Part shown: positions 12,681 through 25,576 of the stretch, in pieces
How the letters are laid out: every line of letters starts with the position of its first letter
How positions within the stretch are numbered: the stretch's first letter is position 1
Assembly (NCBI RefSeq): GCF_021134715.1
Contig: NC_060020.1
Coordinates: 4,092,001-4,156,000 of the forward strand
Direction: 5' to 3'
DNA length: 64,000 nt
From: Daphnia pulex
Lineage: Eukaryota > Arthropoda > Branchiopoda > Diplostraca > Daphniidae
The notes under the pieces: generated by a model
The model's input: only the letters and a program-made list of their open reading frames with translations
The model's database searches: none
What the model was told of the DNA's origin: nothing
Position numbers and translations under genes: made by a program

Positions 12681-13149
12681 TTTATGTAAATGATACGATG
12701 TCTGGAATCCCAAAATACATAATTGCGTTGCGAACTGCGCAGTAGTAACTGCGTCGTGGTTCGAGTGAGAGAAATTTTTCTGTTCATGTCAAGTGACTGT
12801 GTGTGTAAAACGAGCGCGCAGATTGGTTAGTAACGTTCATTGAGGAATTTGGCACCGCCGCTTTTGCTTTTGTGAATCGATATCAATGAACGAATCGATT
12901 CGATTGAATTTTTCCTGTCTGAAGAGTCACACAACCTATACCTAGTGGTACGATTCCCCGTGAGTCTTATGTATGTGTTTTCGTAATTCGCAAGGATCTC
13001 GGGCGGAGATCCTTAGACTTTGATGACCAAGGCATGGATTATGGACATATCGGTTTAGCAGAGTCTCTGACGAATATCGGAAGTAATAGCAGCCCATTGA
13101 TGAAACGAGCCGATAGTTCGTTGATTTCTTTCAAGGGTCACGGCGCAAC
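12681..13149. other. Short intergenic region and bunched 5' leader
   Basis: Only 469 bp separate the CDC23 stop from the bunched long-form start. The segment holds two upstream ATGs: a 12-codon uORF at 13023-13058 and an overlapping uORF starting at 13100. Confidence 0.55.
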
Positions 13150-13213
13150 ATGGCGGAATATTCGGCTGCTGAACATTTCAACAATCCCAGTAGGCAGCGA
13201 GTACCATTGGTAG
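13100..13213 (+). promoter_or_regulatory. Upstream ORF overlapping the bunched start codon
   Basis: ATG at 13100 opens a 37-codon frame that runs past the main ATG (13150) in a different frame and stops at TAG 13211-13213. If the transcript starts upstream of 13100, ribosomes using this ATG would skip the main start. The transcription start is unknown. Confidence 0.4.
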
Positions 13214-15127
13214 AGTTCACGCTACCTTTGGAGACGACAGCGACACGTCCAACGGGCGGAAACTACATCCACAAAATCACCAGTGAAACTCTTAGGCTGT
13301 CAGATCAGCTTCATCCCAATCAGGTGGGACCATCGTCTACTGTGGACATCAAGAAAACAAGTTCGTTCCAAATAACTAGTGTGAGAGTCTCATCCAGCAT
13401 CAGTAATGATGGGGAGGATGACTCCTGTGGTGAGGTGGATGACACACAGACTGAACTGTCTGAAGTGGGAAGCCACAACCAAATTGATGTGGAAGAGGAT
13501 ATAGAAACTGGTGGGGATAATGGTCCATCAGTGATGTATAATGTGCCAGTATCACTAGCTCAACAACAAGTCAATGATGGAGGTGCCCTCAAGTTAGAGG
13601 ACAAGGATCATGGTTTGCAACGAAGATTTAGGGTTGTCAAGATTGAAAGTGCTGAGCCCTTTAAACGTGGAAGATGGCTCTGCATGGACTTCCTGGATCA
13701 ACCTTCCATCCAGCCCATATTAACCAAGGATGAACCTGGTTCAGGAGCATCAAGTTCGGGCAGTTTGTCAGATCACATATCTGCTGAAGATGTGCAACAT
13801 CATGCAGCATTCTTGCACCAGCCCCACCAAACTATCCAGGTTCCCTTCGTCCAATTCTTTTTGTTTACTTTCTTCATTTATCGTTTTGATTGTCTAATAT
13901 TTATTTTGTTTTTTTCCATTCAACAGAGCCTCGGCAGTGGAGCAGTCTTGAATCCTAGCAGTCAGCAGGCCAGCAGTAGTATTCATGTAGTACCACATTC
14001 CTTGCCCGCCAGTGCGGCTTCCGTCAATTACTCCCCAGCCCAGCAGCAGCAGATGCTTCAGCAGTCCATGTATCAGACACAATCTTCTGTTCCATTAGTC
14101 TACCCACCAGTAGCTTCCGTAACATCTTTGCTGCAGCCAACAGCAGCTACCATAACCACATCCAATGCCACAAGTCTCGCCATCCCACTAATATCTTCGC
14201 AATCTACGTCCTCGGTAACTGCTGGTAGTGCCACGTTGCCCGGCCTATCTTCCAATGTTGCGCAGCCATTTCTTCAGCAACCCGTCCCGCCAGGTCATTG
14301 CGTTTTTATAGATTTCTCAAAGTATTGACTTACAAATAACCCAAGTTTTTTTTTCCATTCTAGGCCTTTTGCAACAACAGCAATCAATGGCTGGCCAATC
14401 GGCTTACACAGCTTCAGCAGTTGCCCCACAGCAACAACAACAGCAACAACAATATGTCACTCCGGCGTCTGGCATCCAACCGGGAATGACAGCGCAGCAT
14501 TTGCCACCTCAGCAGCCTGCCCAGCCAGTTGTCGCACAGATTCCAGTAATGGCTCAACAAAACTTGATTCCCGTGCAAGCCAGCAGTAGCAGTAACATTG
14601 GAGCTCCGGCGCCACACCCTTTGGCGCCGACCTTAATCCAGCCATCGACTAGTATTCCGACGCAATCGAATTCGATGCATCCGGTCGTGCTATTGCCTCC
14701 ATCGGCTCCATTGCAACAACAATCGCAGCCGACACCGGTGGTACCAATTCACGGTCCTCCACCCGGACTCATTCCTCAGCACCCACATCCGCCGATAGGG
14801 CTCCAACCGCAGCAGCAGCAACAACAACAGCAGCCTCAACAACAGCAGCCTCAACAGCAGCAGCAACCTGGTAATCAGGGTCAACCCACGTTTGCAGAGG
14901 TGGTCGCCTCTGCTCCAGTGCAATCCCTACCCAGCACGCAACATCTCCAACAGCATGCTCCTCAGCCGACGACGTCCGTGCCCGTTCAGCCGATTGGAGT
15001 TGTTCCAACTTCCAACATGCAGCCACCTGAAGTGGTTATGCAACAACAATCTGTCCAGCAAATGCAACCAATGCAACAAACACATCTTCAACAAACTGGT
15101 TCTGTACTTATGCAACCTCAACAACAG

Positions 15128-15219
<92 letters not shown>

Positions 15220-18200
15220 TCAGCAGCAGCAACAGCAGCAGCCAACATTAGTCCAACAAACGGCGACTCCACATGCCATTTATGGCAACAGCAACAATCC
15301 AACGATTCCGACGGCAGTTATGTCTGTCGCTTCCAGCATCCAGCCGCAAGTCCAGCTGATCATGGCTGCTCCATCGACCCTAACAACTCCTATCATCAGC
15401 AGCAGCGTAGGCGGAGAGGCGGCTGGGACCATGTCAGCTGCACCCCATGCCGCTGGAGTGCTCAACAAATCGCAGAGCTTGGCAGACGATGGGCACGCCG
15501 GCGGTTCAACCGACGATCATACCAGGTGAGCCATCCGACAGACTAGTAGGAACTCTTGTTATTATACGGATCCTGGCTCGCAGTACGTGCCGGACGACAC
15601 TAGATGACATTTGCAGTCAGGCTGAGTTGGCTGCCGCGCTGTCGTTTAGATGGCGCTGGGTGTGAGCCTGGCGACGAATAATCAATTCGGGAGAAAAGAT
15701 GGATGGTGTTGACGTAATTGCATATTATGCGGTGTGTGTGTCGGCAGTCGGGACGGTGCGTAACACGTGATGCGATGGTTTGAGAGCAGGCAATGCCCTC
15801 GCTTTGTCTCCCTTAACCACATACACGTACACCGTCACCCCGCCTGGGCGAGACACGACTTTTTGTTGTTGTTGCTAGGGCACAGTCCTTTGCCCAGCTC
15901 TTTTTGTCTAGAGTCGTCGAAAGTAGGTCAACGCCGGATTTTTTTGCGGTCGGCCATATTCGCGTGCTGCCTCCCCTTTTAAAAATTGATCATCCATCTT
16001 AACTGGCGGCCGACTTGTTGCGCAAAATAGAGTGTGGGGGGGGGGGGTGGAGGGGGTGGCTGGGCGAAGGAGAAGGTTACTTTGTTATTGTGTTGTCTTC
16101 CCCTTTTATTTTTCGCACGGCTCGCCGCAATAATCTAGGGGAGAGAAAGGCGCCGGCTTGTCTGGTCCGGCCGTATTCATTGAAGGCCGCGGCAAACCCG
16201 TTAGACTCACACACTCTGGTTTTGAGCAGTGGTAGACATTTTGGCGGCTGCCGCTATCCGCCGGCATTCATCCAAAGAGCATGTTGTGAAATTGCACTGA
16301 TTACTTCCATTAAAGAAATATCTATAATTTCTTTTCCATCTCTGATGCAAACATTACAATGCAATTATCTATGGGGCCGCTCCCTTTTTTCGATCGGCTT
16401 TCGACGGCAGCGGGTGAGATCATCCGATGGACCGCCCAAGGCTTGATTGGCTCTCTTGTTTTGAAATTATTCTTGTGCAAAGCAGCAGTAGCAGCAGCAG
16501 CTCCTTGCTCCTAGCGCATCGCACTACACCGAGATTTTCGCTGATGTTGGCAACCGATTTCATGCAAGTCCCTACGTCGTCTAGCCTCAAGATCATTTGT
16601 CGGTCACTGCGAAGAGAGATCAGCAATTTCCAAGAATCACGCCATCGACGAATTTTTTTCTTGTACAATTTCTGTCGATTCCTGCAAAGTAAATTGACTT
16701 AACGGGATTGGGAGCCATTTTTGATCAAACATAGGTGAGGCTAGTGGGAGGGGTGCGCCTTGCAACAACAACAACAACAAAAAAGACTTTTAATCGTCGA
16801 GTAGAAATCGAAAATATCTTTGTCTTAAAAATAAGATGCGGTTGGTGATGTCAGTTGTTTTCGTTTTCTACCCTGTTTTGGTGAAAAGGATAAGAACAAC
16901 CTGCATCCCCCCTCTCTCTCGCTCACGTCATTTACCACTCAATCTTGGATTCGGTTATCGTTGATTGCTCTGTGCTTGCGCAGATGTATAAACATTTAAC
17001 AAGTTTGTGGATAAAAATTGAGCTGAAGGACTTGTCCCTCTGATAAACGTCCAATCCCGAGTCCAATAGGGCATGAGCACATGCATTTCATTATCAGTTT
17101 TGTTGTTGTCTCTTTCGCTCGACCCTTGTTGCATGGGGAGGTGGGAGTGTTGTTAGATCCTTATTAGGTTGAGTGAAACGTCGAGTGGGATGAAGGCGTG
17201 AGCCGTCGTATAAAAAAAAAGGACCACAAAAACACCACTCGATGATGTCATCGAGTTCAAATCAGTCCTCTCGTTACAGGATGTCCAAATGATCCGACCA
17301 CCAGTCCCGAATAACGTAAAATGAATTTAACGAGGAAAAAATTCTGATTATTGCCCAAATGAGAAATTTCATTGAGTTAATAACGCTGACTTGGTTTTCC
17401 ATCTTTTTACGCGCCAATTTTGATTTTTATTGGTGTTGCCATCGGGTATTAAGCTCCCAATCTGGTTGGAACCGGTTTGTTTCAAAGTTCGGTCCAAACG
17501 AGATCGCGGTGGAATTTCTCTTTTTATTTTTTTTTTAATTTTCCTCTCCTGCGTATCTCTCTGCTTCTCTTTCTTTTTCGCTGATAAATCCTCCAGGCGA
17601 TTTTCTTCCTCGCTCAGACGAAAACGTAAACTGTTTTTCACGGAGACTGCTTGGCGCCCTCAATTTTCGCGTTGCGGTCGTGAGTCTCATGACCAACAGC
17701 AGCAACGAGTAAGCCAAAGTAAAACGAAGATGAAAAACATGTCCCCTTGCCTCCTGTTTGTTTGTTCCAGGAGGGCGATCCTTGCCAAAAAATCTATTTC
17801 GAGGAGCTAGCCGAATAAATAGCGCCGAAGAAGTTTTGCGTGCGAATGTTTTATTCGTGAAAGAGAAATGAAAAAAGAAGAGTGAGCGATGTCTTTGGCG
17901 TTGGTCTTGTTTGACGGCCTCCCTCCCCCCACCCCTCCTGCCTAGAAGGCAAAGTGTCAATCCAAATCAACACTAGACACAAGCCGTATCAATATAACTT
18001 TGTGTAGGAAAATATCTAGGCCAATTTTTGATCTCGCCGCCTAGCAACAAAACACTTCTCTCTCACGCAGAGAGAAAAGAAGACAAAGCAGCTGGTGCTA
18101 CCTTTGGAATTTGTTGTTCACGACTTTTATTTTTATTTTGTTGTTGTTTCAACAGATTTATTTGGTTTAGGAGGGTACACCGTTGACTTGTTTTGCTTCG

Positions 18201-21200
18201 GTTATCGCTACTCTCTTGTCGCTTTGCTGTATCTTGTTGCATGGGCTTCTTCGTACACACTTTTCCTTCCTCAAACTTTCTCTTTGATTTCGTTTTCACT
18301 CGAAGGGAAAGAGAAAGGTAACGCGGGGAGGAAGGGTATTAACGTGAGCGGCGATCGTTTTGAGGGGTTTTCTTCTCCCCTTACCCAATTGGTGGAAGCA
18401 AGTTACGTCATGCCTTGGCTCTCGTGAATCATGGCCGAAAAGGCCTTTGGCGCTGAAGGTTGTCAGATCATTTTATAATTTTTTATGACAGAGACTTCTT
18501 TAGAATCGGAGAGTGATGGCCATGGCGAATTTGGGACACTCTTGTTTTTTTTTTCACTTTTATTTCATTCGTTTTGAATAATGAATAATATCGAAATTGG
18601 CAATTTTGACCGACACGAACACGGTGCCGGCCGGTGCAGCCACAATCATATGATCTGACACAAGGTCTTAAATAATTCGCCATTTTTCTTTTGTTGTTGT
18701 TTTTCTTTGCGTGTTTGTTGTTTTGAATCGATTCGGGGGAAGAAAAGAAAAACAGAAGCCAGAAAATGTTAATTCAGTTCGCAGAGCGGCTACCTGATGA
18801 GATTTCATAATAATCAATCCCAAAAAGAAAAGGCACGTAAAATAGTCAACAAGTCGATTTGTTATGTAGACTTTGAGTCTCGTTCTCTGATCCTCCTTGT
18901 AAGGAACGTTTTACCATGTGTGTTCGCAAAACTGGCCATGTGACTGGCCAAGTCCTTGCATCCGTCCATAGGTGACTGAACGTCCCTGGTAGGAGAAAAC
19001 GGAACGGACATCCATCAAGCCGAAATGGTGGGATCCGTCCCGAATCGAATATGGGCTGTTGTTTGTTTGTTTGTTTGTGTATTGTTGTGGATTACGTGAC
19101 CGATCCCAATCCGCTCATTTAATTTATTCGCTGAGTGTGTCAGGTCATGAAGTAGAAATCACCTCTCCTCTTTTTATTCCCGCTGAGTTCCGGCTCATTA
19201 TATCCATCGGCACGGTCGTAGCGCAGCGCCAGTAGTGATCTCATCCCAGTTTTTCTTTTTCTGCCGTGGCGTTTATGTTTGTGTGTGTCGCAAATGCGTT
19301 AATCGACTCGTGAGAGACTCATGAGGTTAAAAAATAAAATTAAAAAATTATATGATCATTCGATCGGAGCGTGATGAACCTGTTTTGGGCACGTGATTAC
19401 CAAGCGCGTTATTTAAGTGCCCTGCGGCTGCGTCTGTATTTGATCAACACGCAGCCAAGCATTTTTAAATAGCACAAATTTGAATATACACGAAACATTC
19501 TTCACTGTGGTGGTCCGATCCGAGAATGAAACAACAAAAACACGGCTGTTGCTGTTGCTGTTGTTGTTGTTTCGTTTCTGAAATAATGCGAAGAGAAAAC
19601 TAGTTATTTGGAACTTCCCTCAGCAACGAATTTAACTGGATGGGACATTGTAGTCATTTCCATTTTTAAATTTAATGGCTGGAATAATTCATTTCCCTTT
19701 TTTCCGATTTTTATAAAACCCTCAGACTATCTTCTGGTTGTGGAAGTTACCCCATCATTAAGTTGACGGTAATTACCCTAGCGTAACGATGCTCTAGGGG
19801 GGGTTTTTCCCACATGTAAGGGCCAATTTTTAGACCAGAGAAAGAAAGAGAGAGAGAGAAAAAAATGGGGAAATAATAAGAAATAGTGGTTGTTATAGTT
19901 GTAGTAGTGGGAGGAGGAGGAGCTCACCTGTTGATGGCTTCCACCGTGTAGTAGAACCACTATGGTTGTAGGTAGTAGTACCTCGGGTAATGAGTTTAAG
20001 CCTACCGGGGATCCCGTGACCTCTATTCCCAGCGAGAGGGTTCTATCTTGTTGTTCTGTTTTAGTCTACTCGAAAATTGTCTGTACACAAGCAAAAAAAA
20101 AAAAAGTCATGATTTGTTTCGAAATTTTGAAATTTCCCCAAATTTTTCGTCATCCACTTCACCACTTGTTACCGATTCCTTGAAATAATTCCGTCGTACG
20201 AGATGAGGGGGGAAACCAAACAAAAAAAAAGTCTTTTCGATTCAAGAGTCCAATTGGTCTCTACTATCATTTTGTTGGGTTTTGTTTTAGTCATTTTCAT
20301 GTGCTGTAGAGAAAGAAAGAAACAAAACTGGTCGGGCTCTGCCATTGGCGTGAGTAGACGTCATGACTCCGCCCACCGGCTGGCACCGTTAACGAAATGT
20401 ACCACCTGAACGGTCGAGGGACCCGAACCAGTCAGTTGGACGCCGACTCTTGTGCACGCTACTAGCCTTTGTTTATTGTTCTCTCTCTCTGTCTCTCGAC
20501 TCTCACTCGTACCTCCCCCCCAACCGCAATCTCTCCCCCCCTCTCTCTCCGCGCAAAAGGGAAAGAAAACAATAAGTTTGAATAACTCCTACAATGGTCG
20601 CAATAGCTTGCATCATTTTCCCGTGGTCGGTCCTCTTTGTCTACGTCATTTTCCTCTACTTGGGCGTCTGACTGTCTCTCATCGTTGAAAACAATTTCGG
20701 GACAAATCACGTGAAGGGAAAACGGGAGACAAAACAAAACATTTTTTTAAAGAGCTCCCAAACGCCTCCTAGCGGGATCGAGCGACTTGTGAGACTCGTG
20801 TGCGTCTTGTGTGTGTGTGTGTCTGTGTGCGAGTTCTTGTGCGTAAGGAGCCATTTCAACACCGACCCCCCTCGGACGGATGTGCATTTGTTTTCGTGTG
20901 ACTACGTCACTGTGACAGGATATTCATTTTGGAAGGGTTTTAATTTCAAGAGAAAAGTAAAATAAGAACTTTAACATTTTACAATGTTCCGTCATGAAGG
21001 CTTTCTATTTTCGTGATCAACTACGTCGAAACTACCGACACTAGTGGACTCGTGTGGGCGTGAGCCAAAACTCTGAAATCAGACATTCGAAAGAAAAGTA
21101 CAAGAACTAAAAAAACGCCAACAACCTCAAATCATGTCGATGACGACATTCTACACAACGGCCAGTTCGGCGGCCGAACTGGCCGAAGCGCTGCTACTGA

Positions 21201-24200
21201 CCTCATCGCCCTGTGAGGGCGCCTCTTCGTCCTCTTCGTCGTCGTCTTCCTTGTCCGTCAGCACAAGCGTCGAAGACGAGGACATGATGATGCTGGACTT
21301 TGACGTGGACGATTCTCCTTTACCTTCTTGTCTGGTCAACTGCCTGGCGTACGATGACGGCCAGGGCGGGTCCTACCCTTTCGACAAGCGGTCGCTCGAT
21401 CTCATTCAAGGCGACTCCCAAGCTGTCACTTCGGCCGTCTTTTGTTTCGTCAAAAAGTTCGTCTGGTAAACATTTGAATTGCAAATTTTTCCACCCCTTG
21501 TTTGGAGAGTCAGAAAATAAATTAAGAAAATAAAAAGAGAGAGAGACGTACGAAGCTTTTGGCAGAGAAAGGCCATGGGTTGTGGGTGAACGGACGAAAG
21601 AGAGCCCAGAGGGCAGAACAGACGATGGCAAGACGGGAATGATTGTTGACATTATCGGGGTCATTTTCCTCCGCTGCCTTTTCTTTTCTCACTTTTATCT
21701 TTTTTGGCGTCTCACGGCCATTTTTAGGCTCAGCTGATTATATCCCGATGAGTTCATGTTCACGGTCTATCAAACTTGACTGATAAAGCCATTCAGATAA
21801 TGAAAATAAGGAACCCTTGACTTTCCACCCTTGACATTATCTCGTTCGCCCCTTTTTCAAGCGTTTGAGAAAAGAAAAAGAAATTATTTCTCTTCCAAAT
21901 TTTAATGGGCGACTTCTGGGTCTTAATGGAGACGGTCACGTGATAATCAGCCGATCACGAAGTCGACCGTAATTTTTGGATGTCCCACATGAATTAAGAA
22001 AATAAAGAAAGCCGCGTTATGATTGTCAAAGAAAAATAAATAACGATGTCAATACATTTTCCCTTGGCCGATGAGGAAACACGAGAGAGAGAGAGCTCTA
22101 TGCCGAACCCCTGAAGGGCTATTGAGAAATGTCAATACCAGCGCAGTCTGGTTTGCTGTGGATATATTTATACATACACAACATAGCGTGAGGGGAAGTT
22201 TCAAATCCTCGGGGCCCCATTTTTTTATATGTTGTGTGTGCTTCACTTTTTTGTTTTGTTTTATATAACGTCTGGAATTTTTATTCACAAAATTACCGTT
22301 CTGGTTTGAACCAGTTTTTTTTTCTTCTTCTTCTTCTTTGTATCTGTCCAGAAATCTAGAATATTCTGGTCTCTTGTTGCCGTCCATTTCCATAATTGAT
22401 TTGAGTCGTTCACATGCGTCGACTTTAATTCCCAGCAGGTGGATGGATTTGTCTTCCGGTAAAAGAGAAAAGAACAAAAATCGTGACGTTGAAACTAGAA
22501 CCGCACAAACAAAAAAATGTGAAAGATTTGTGAGGTCAACCGGTTTCCCTATACGGAAATAGCTCTCGATTGTAGCGTCGAGTTGTACAGTCTACGACGC
22601 CGATAGTCAAAAGAGAGAAAGGGAAGAAAATAGGAAAAACAAAATGAAGGCTACTGCTGTTGTTGTTGTTGTTGCGTTTGGAGACAGCCGGTAGGGATCT
22701 GTCCTTGAAACCTGCACGAACGGACTAGAGATATTGTGCGATTTGGATGCTGCCGTCTCATTTGGGTCAAGGCGATCTGGATTTATCATGCGCCGCGCAG
22801 TCTCAACATCCGGCGCTTTTGGTGATTGTCATCCCATTCCAACGCCGGCAGCTGAGCGAACAAGCCACGAAAAACAATTCTATCTTTCTCTTTCTTTCGC
22901 ATTCTCTCTCCAGCAGCACACAAAGTCCCAAAAAGTGTAGCGCATTGGCAGCCAAGTCTCTCGATTGAGTAGTCGCTAGAACTTCGTTGGAGCAGTGTTC
23001 GCCACTTTTGTGTTTTTCTCTCTCTCTCTCCCACTGCGTGCCTATCTCGTGTGTGTTGTAGTAGAATTTGTTGGACAGCAACGACATGGCGCCCAACAAC
23101 ACGAACGACTCGGTGGCGGTCGTCCCGTGGACGGAAACCCAACAGGGCGATGGAGTTCATCTCTCTGCTTCTGTTTTACTCCATTTGAAATTGACTCGTC
23201 TGGGACTTTGTTCTAATCCACCCTCGGCAGGCCAGCAGGGTACAATCGTCAAACGGAGCGGGTAACGACTTTATGGCCTTATCGACTAAGAGCCAACGAT
23301 CGAAATTTTTATTTTTTTGCTTTATGTTGTGACATTTTTATGAGCGTCGCTGCGAACTCGGTGGAAAATCGAAGAGAGAAAAAGAAAAACTTTGGATTTT
23401 CTTGGTAGAATTCTTAAACATTTGATCGATCTCGTCTCGTCTCGTTCGTGTCCCGTGTGCCAAAGCGGAAGAAATCAATGCCCCCTGTCAATATGTCTTC
23501 ATCGACTTCCTATTGGGCACTTGTCAGTTATAATTTTATGTTTTAATAATCTTCTTTACGGATGCTGGGACGTCCGGTCCCGTTGGATCCGTGACGTCAA
23601 TTCCATATGGAAACTTTGGCCCCTGGCATGGGCAAAGTGCCCATTCCATTTCAGCCGTTTCTTTCTTTTCTTCTTATTCTTCTTTTTCCCCTTTTAATTT
23701 ATTTAATCACCTTGAATTGCGCCGTTGTTTCTTTGGCACTCTGCACTGGAAGCCTCGCTCAAGTCATTCCGCTGGATCCATCACCATGGCGGGATTCATC
23801 CTGACCTTGGCGAGCGAGAAACTCAAACGTACGAAAACCGTTGTTGCATTGCGTCAAAAGTTTTCCTGCGATGGTTAGGGGGGAGAAGTGCAGAAACGTG
23901 ATGGGGGGTTTGCACATTTTCTTCTTTTTTAACTGAAAACTTTGTAGCCGGTGATGGATCACGCAATGTTGTCTCATTTTTTTTCATTTTTATTGTCTCG
24001 CTGCCTTGTTGTTCATAATCATCTGATTAATTGTTCTTTTTACAAAACAATAGCGCTTCGGGTAGCAGCACGGTTGCCATTGACAACAAGATCGAGCAGG
24101 CCATGGATCTGGTCAAGAGTCACCTGATGTTTGCCGTCCGCGAGGAGGTGGAAGTCCTTAAGGAACGAATCGACGTTCTAATGGAGCGAATCGCTTTCCT

Positions 24201-24598
24201 TGAATCTGAGAATCAAATTCTCAGAGCTGCCGCCACTCAGGTAAGAGTAAACACGCAAACAAGAAACGGTTTTGCTCCGTCACTGACCGCCAACAGCCAG
24301 GCGTCCGTCGTCAAGGCTCTTTATGCTTACGTTATTTTACCGTTTGTTTTTTCTTTATCGATTTTTCTCCTTCATAAAACAACAGGAGACCTTGGCGCAG
24401 ATCGCCCAGTTGGAGGCCACATTCCCGGTTAGCGGGAATGACACCATCGGCGGCGGGGGTTCCGTCTCGGTCGTTGGCGTTGCCTCGTCGATCGGAGCCA
24501 TCGTCAACAACACCATCACGTCGACAACGACCACTCCATCGACGACCACTTCTTGCACCTCTTCTCAACTACCGAGTGGAACATCACCTGCTCCTTAG
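13150..24598 (+). CDS. bun: Bunched/TSC22-domain protein, long isoform
   Basis: Exons 13150-13839, 13927-14293, 14364-15525, 24054-24240, 24386-24598; 872 aa. The N-terminus carries the two short motifs of long TSC22 forms: [11 protein letters not shown] and the block [19 protein letters not shown]...CMDF. A long Gln/Pro/Ser/Thr-rich middle follows, including a 40-Gln tract with one His. The last two exons encode the TSC box ([19 protein letters not shown]...[13 protein letters not shown]) and a leucine zipper ([19 protein letters not shown]), then a Ser/Thr-rich tail. Long Bunched dimerises through the zipper and promotes growth with Madm in flies; the family also regulates transcription. 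The 8.5-kb third intron keeps phase 2 across the join ([16 protein letters not shown]) and houses two alternative first exons. Confidence 0.92.
15119..15241 (+). repeat. CAG/CAA trinucleotide tract (polyglutamine)
   Basis: Forty-one codons: 33 Gln, one His (CAT at 15218-15220), 7 Gln. After six CAGs it settles into (CAA)3(CAG)3 repeated four times, an 18-bp higher-order unit. It lies in exon 3 of the long bunched isoform. Related shorter Q tracts occur at about 14810-14870. Antisense leucine or alanine frames here are shadows. Confidence 0.95.
15648..15656 (+). promoter_or_regulatory. CTCF/YY1-like core in bunched intron
   Basis: AGATGGCGC fits the AGRKGGCRS half of the CTCF motif and also resembles the YY1/Pho ATGGCG core. 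It is 120 bp inside the long intron. Sequence similarity only. Confidence 0.25.
20809..20822 (+). repeat. (GT)n microsatellite
   Basis: Seven GT dinucleotides, followed by a further interrupted GT-rich stretch. It lies upstream of the first alternative bunched exon. Confidence 0.85.
21134..21465 (+). CDS. bun: Alternative first coding exon of bunched, short isoform 1
   Basis: ATG at 21134 opens 110 codons plus 2 bases, ending in donor CTG|gtaaac. The peptide begins [20 protein letters not shown], has a run of nine serines, an acidic patch [14 protein letters not shown], and ends near KKFV. Phase 2 matches the TSC-box exon acceptor at 24054, giving a 243-aa protein. TSC22 genes typically use intronic promoters to make short zipper isoforms, which supports the reading. 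Codon choice is GC-richer than the intron around it. I know no homologue of this N-terminus; transcript evidence would settle it. Confidence 0.55.
21466..23085. other. Bunched intron, middle part
   Basis: Non-coding by my reading. A 142-codon minus-strand frame (22049-22477) and several others are low-complexity. The stretch just before 23086 would be promoter and leader for the second short isoform. Confidence 0.5.
23086..23261 (+). CDS. bun: Alternative first coding exon of bunched, short isoform 2
   Basis: ATG at 23086 (GACATGGCGCCC context) opens 58 codons plus 2 bases, ending at CGG|gtaacg. The peptide starts [15 protein letters not shown] and ends [11 protein letters not shown]. Phase 2 again fits the common exon at 24054, giving [16 protein letters not shown] and a 191-aa zipper protein. 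That is the size range of short TSC22/GILZ-type proteins. The in-frame stop immediately after the donor is consistent with a true exon end. Confidence 0.55.
23262..24053. other. Last part of bunched intron before the TSC-box exon
   Basis: No coding support. It ends in a pyrimidine-rich stretch and acceptor AATAG at 24049-24053. Confidence 0.6.
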
Positions 24599-24621
24599 CA
24601 CTCGCCCCCCGGTGCTCCTCT

Positions 24622-24637
24622 CCCCCCCCCCCCCCCC
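24622..24637 (+). repeat. Poly-C run
   Basis: About sixteen consecutive C residues just after the bunched stop, G-rich on the minus strand. Confidence 0.9.
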
Positions 24638-25568
24638 ACCTTTACACAATATCTTTCTTTCCCATTCGCTTCTTCTATTTTCCCCCCCTCTTACTTCCTT
24701 TCCCTTTATGACTCCACACCATATATATAATTGAATTATTTTTCTTTTCTCTATTTGATTTTTCCAAATTGTTTTCCTCGTCATTTTGATGTCACTTTTT
24801 CGGGTCGACGATCACTCCCGACAGATCGGGATTTCATGGGTGAAAGGGTAAAAAAAAAAGACAAACATTCAAAGACAAAGGAGTAAACGGCCGGATGGGG
24901 TATCCGAAAATGTTGTCTTTTTTTCTGACACCAAATCTGTAAAAAATGTTAAAAACACAAAAATAGGGAAGACATGTATTCATTTTGTATAGACCAGAAA
25001 TGAGAGAGAGAGAAAGAAAAAAGGAGAGGGAGACGAAGAATGAGAGAAACAAAAATTACCTTTTGTTGTGCAAAAGAGTAAAACAAAAAAGTTGGTGCGG
25101 GAGTGACGTGTCTCAGCTTATTTTTGTCATGTAAAAGGCGCGTAAAAGAAAAAAAAAGCTCACTTTCATAGGAAAACTAGTCTACCTATCATTTCTCCTC
25201 CCCATTTATTCTATTTCCTCCCAGTTTCTAGTATTTTTTTTTTCTTTTTTTACTTCCCTCCTTTTTATTGATTATTAATAATTATTATTTACCAAATGTT
25301 TTATAAGTAAAAAAAAAAAAAATAAGAGCATGTCTCTCCTTTCTTCGTCTAAACTCCTTTTTTTTTTTACACGAAAGAGAGAAAGAGAGAGAGAAGCGGG
25401 TCGTTCCGGGGTGCTATGATGATAATCTCTTGTGTTCCCCCCTCACCCCACATCTTCCTTTTCACTTTTTTGTGCATCTTTTCACCTGTGATGATGATGA
25501 TGATACGACAGCGAGAGAAGCCAACACGGAATTTGAAGTGGATCGAACATGTCGACCATAATGTTATA

Positions 25569-25576
25569 TGTAAATA
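25569..25576 (+). promoter_or_regulatory. Pumilio response element in presumed bunched 3'UTR
   Basis: TGTAAATA fits the PUF consensus UGUANAUA. A second match, TGTACATA, lies at 27005-27012. Function depends on both lying in the mature 3'UTR, which is inferred from distal AATAAA signals. Confidence 0.35.

Larger units (their letters stand above)
15526..21133. other. bun: Large bunched intron, proximal part
   Basis: Intron 3 of the long isoform, starting at AG|gtgagc (15525/15526). It contains simple-sequence runs (a 12-base G run near 16036-16047, GTTT repeats near 19060-19077, a GT run at 20809-20822) and many low-complexity open frames (16015-16446, 17430-17810, 17535-17960). None of these has a domain. 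A CTCF-like core AGATGGCGC lies at 15648-15656. The stretch before 21134 is the presumed promoter and leader of the first short isoform. Confidence 0.6.

Noticed and set aside
14927-15302. Antisense poly-Leu and poly-Ala/Val frames over the CAG tract
   Set aside because: Shadow of the glutamine codons; no independent support.
22049-22477. 142-codon minus-strand frame in the bunched intron
   Set aside because: Low-complexity Lys/Glu/Asn-rich translation, no domain, no splice context.
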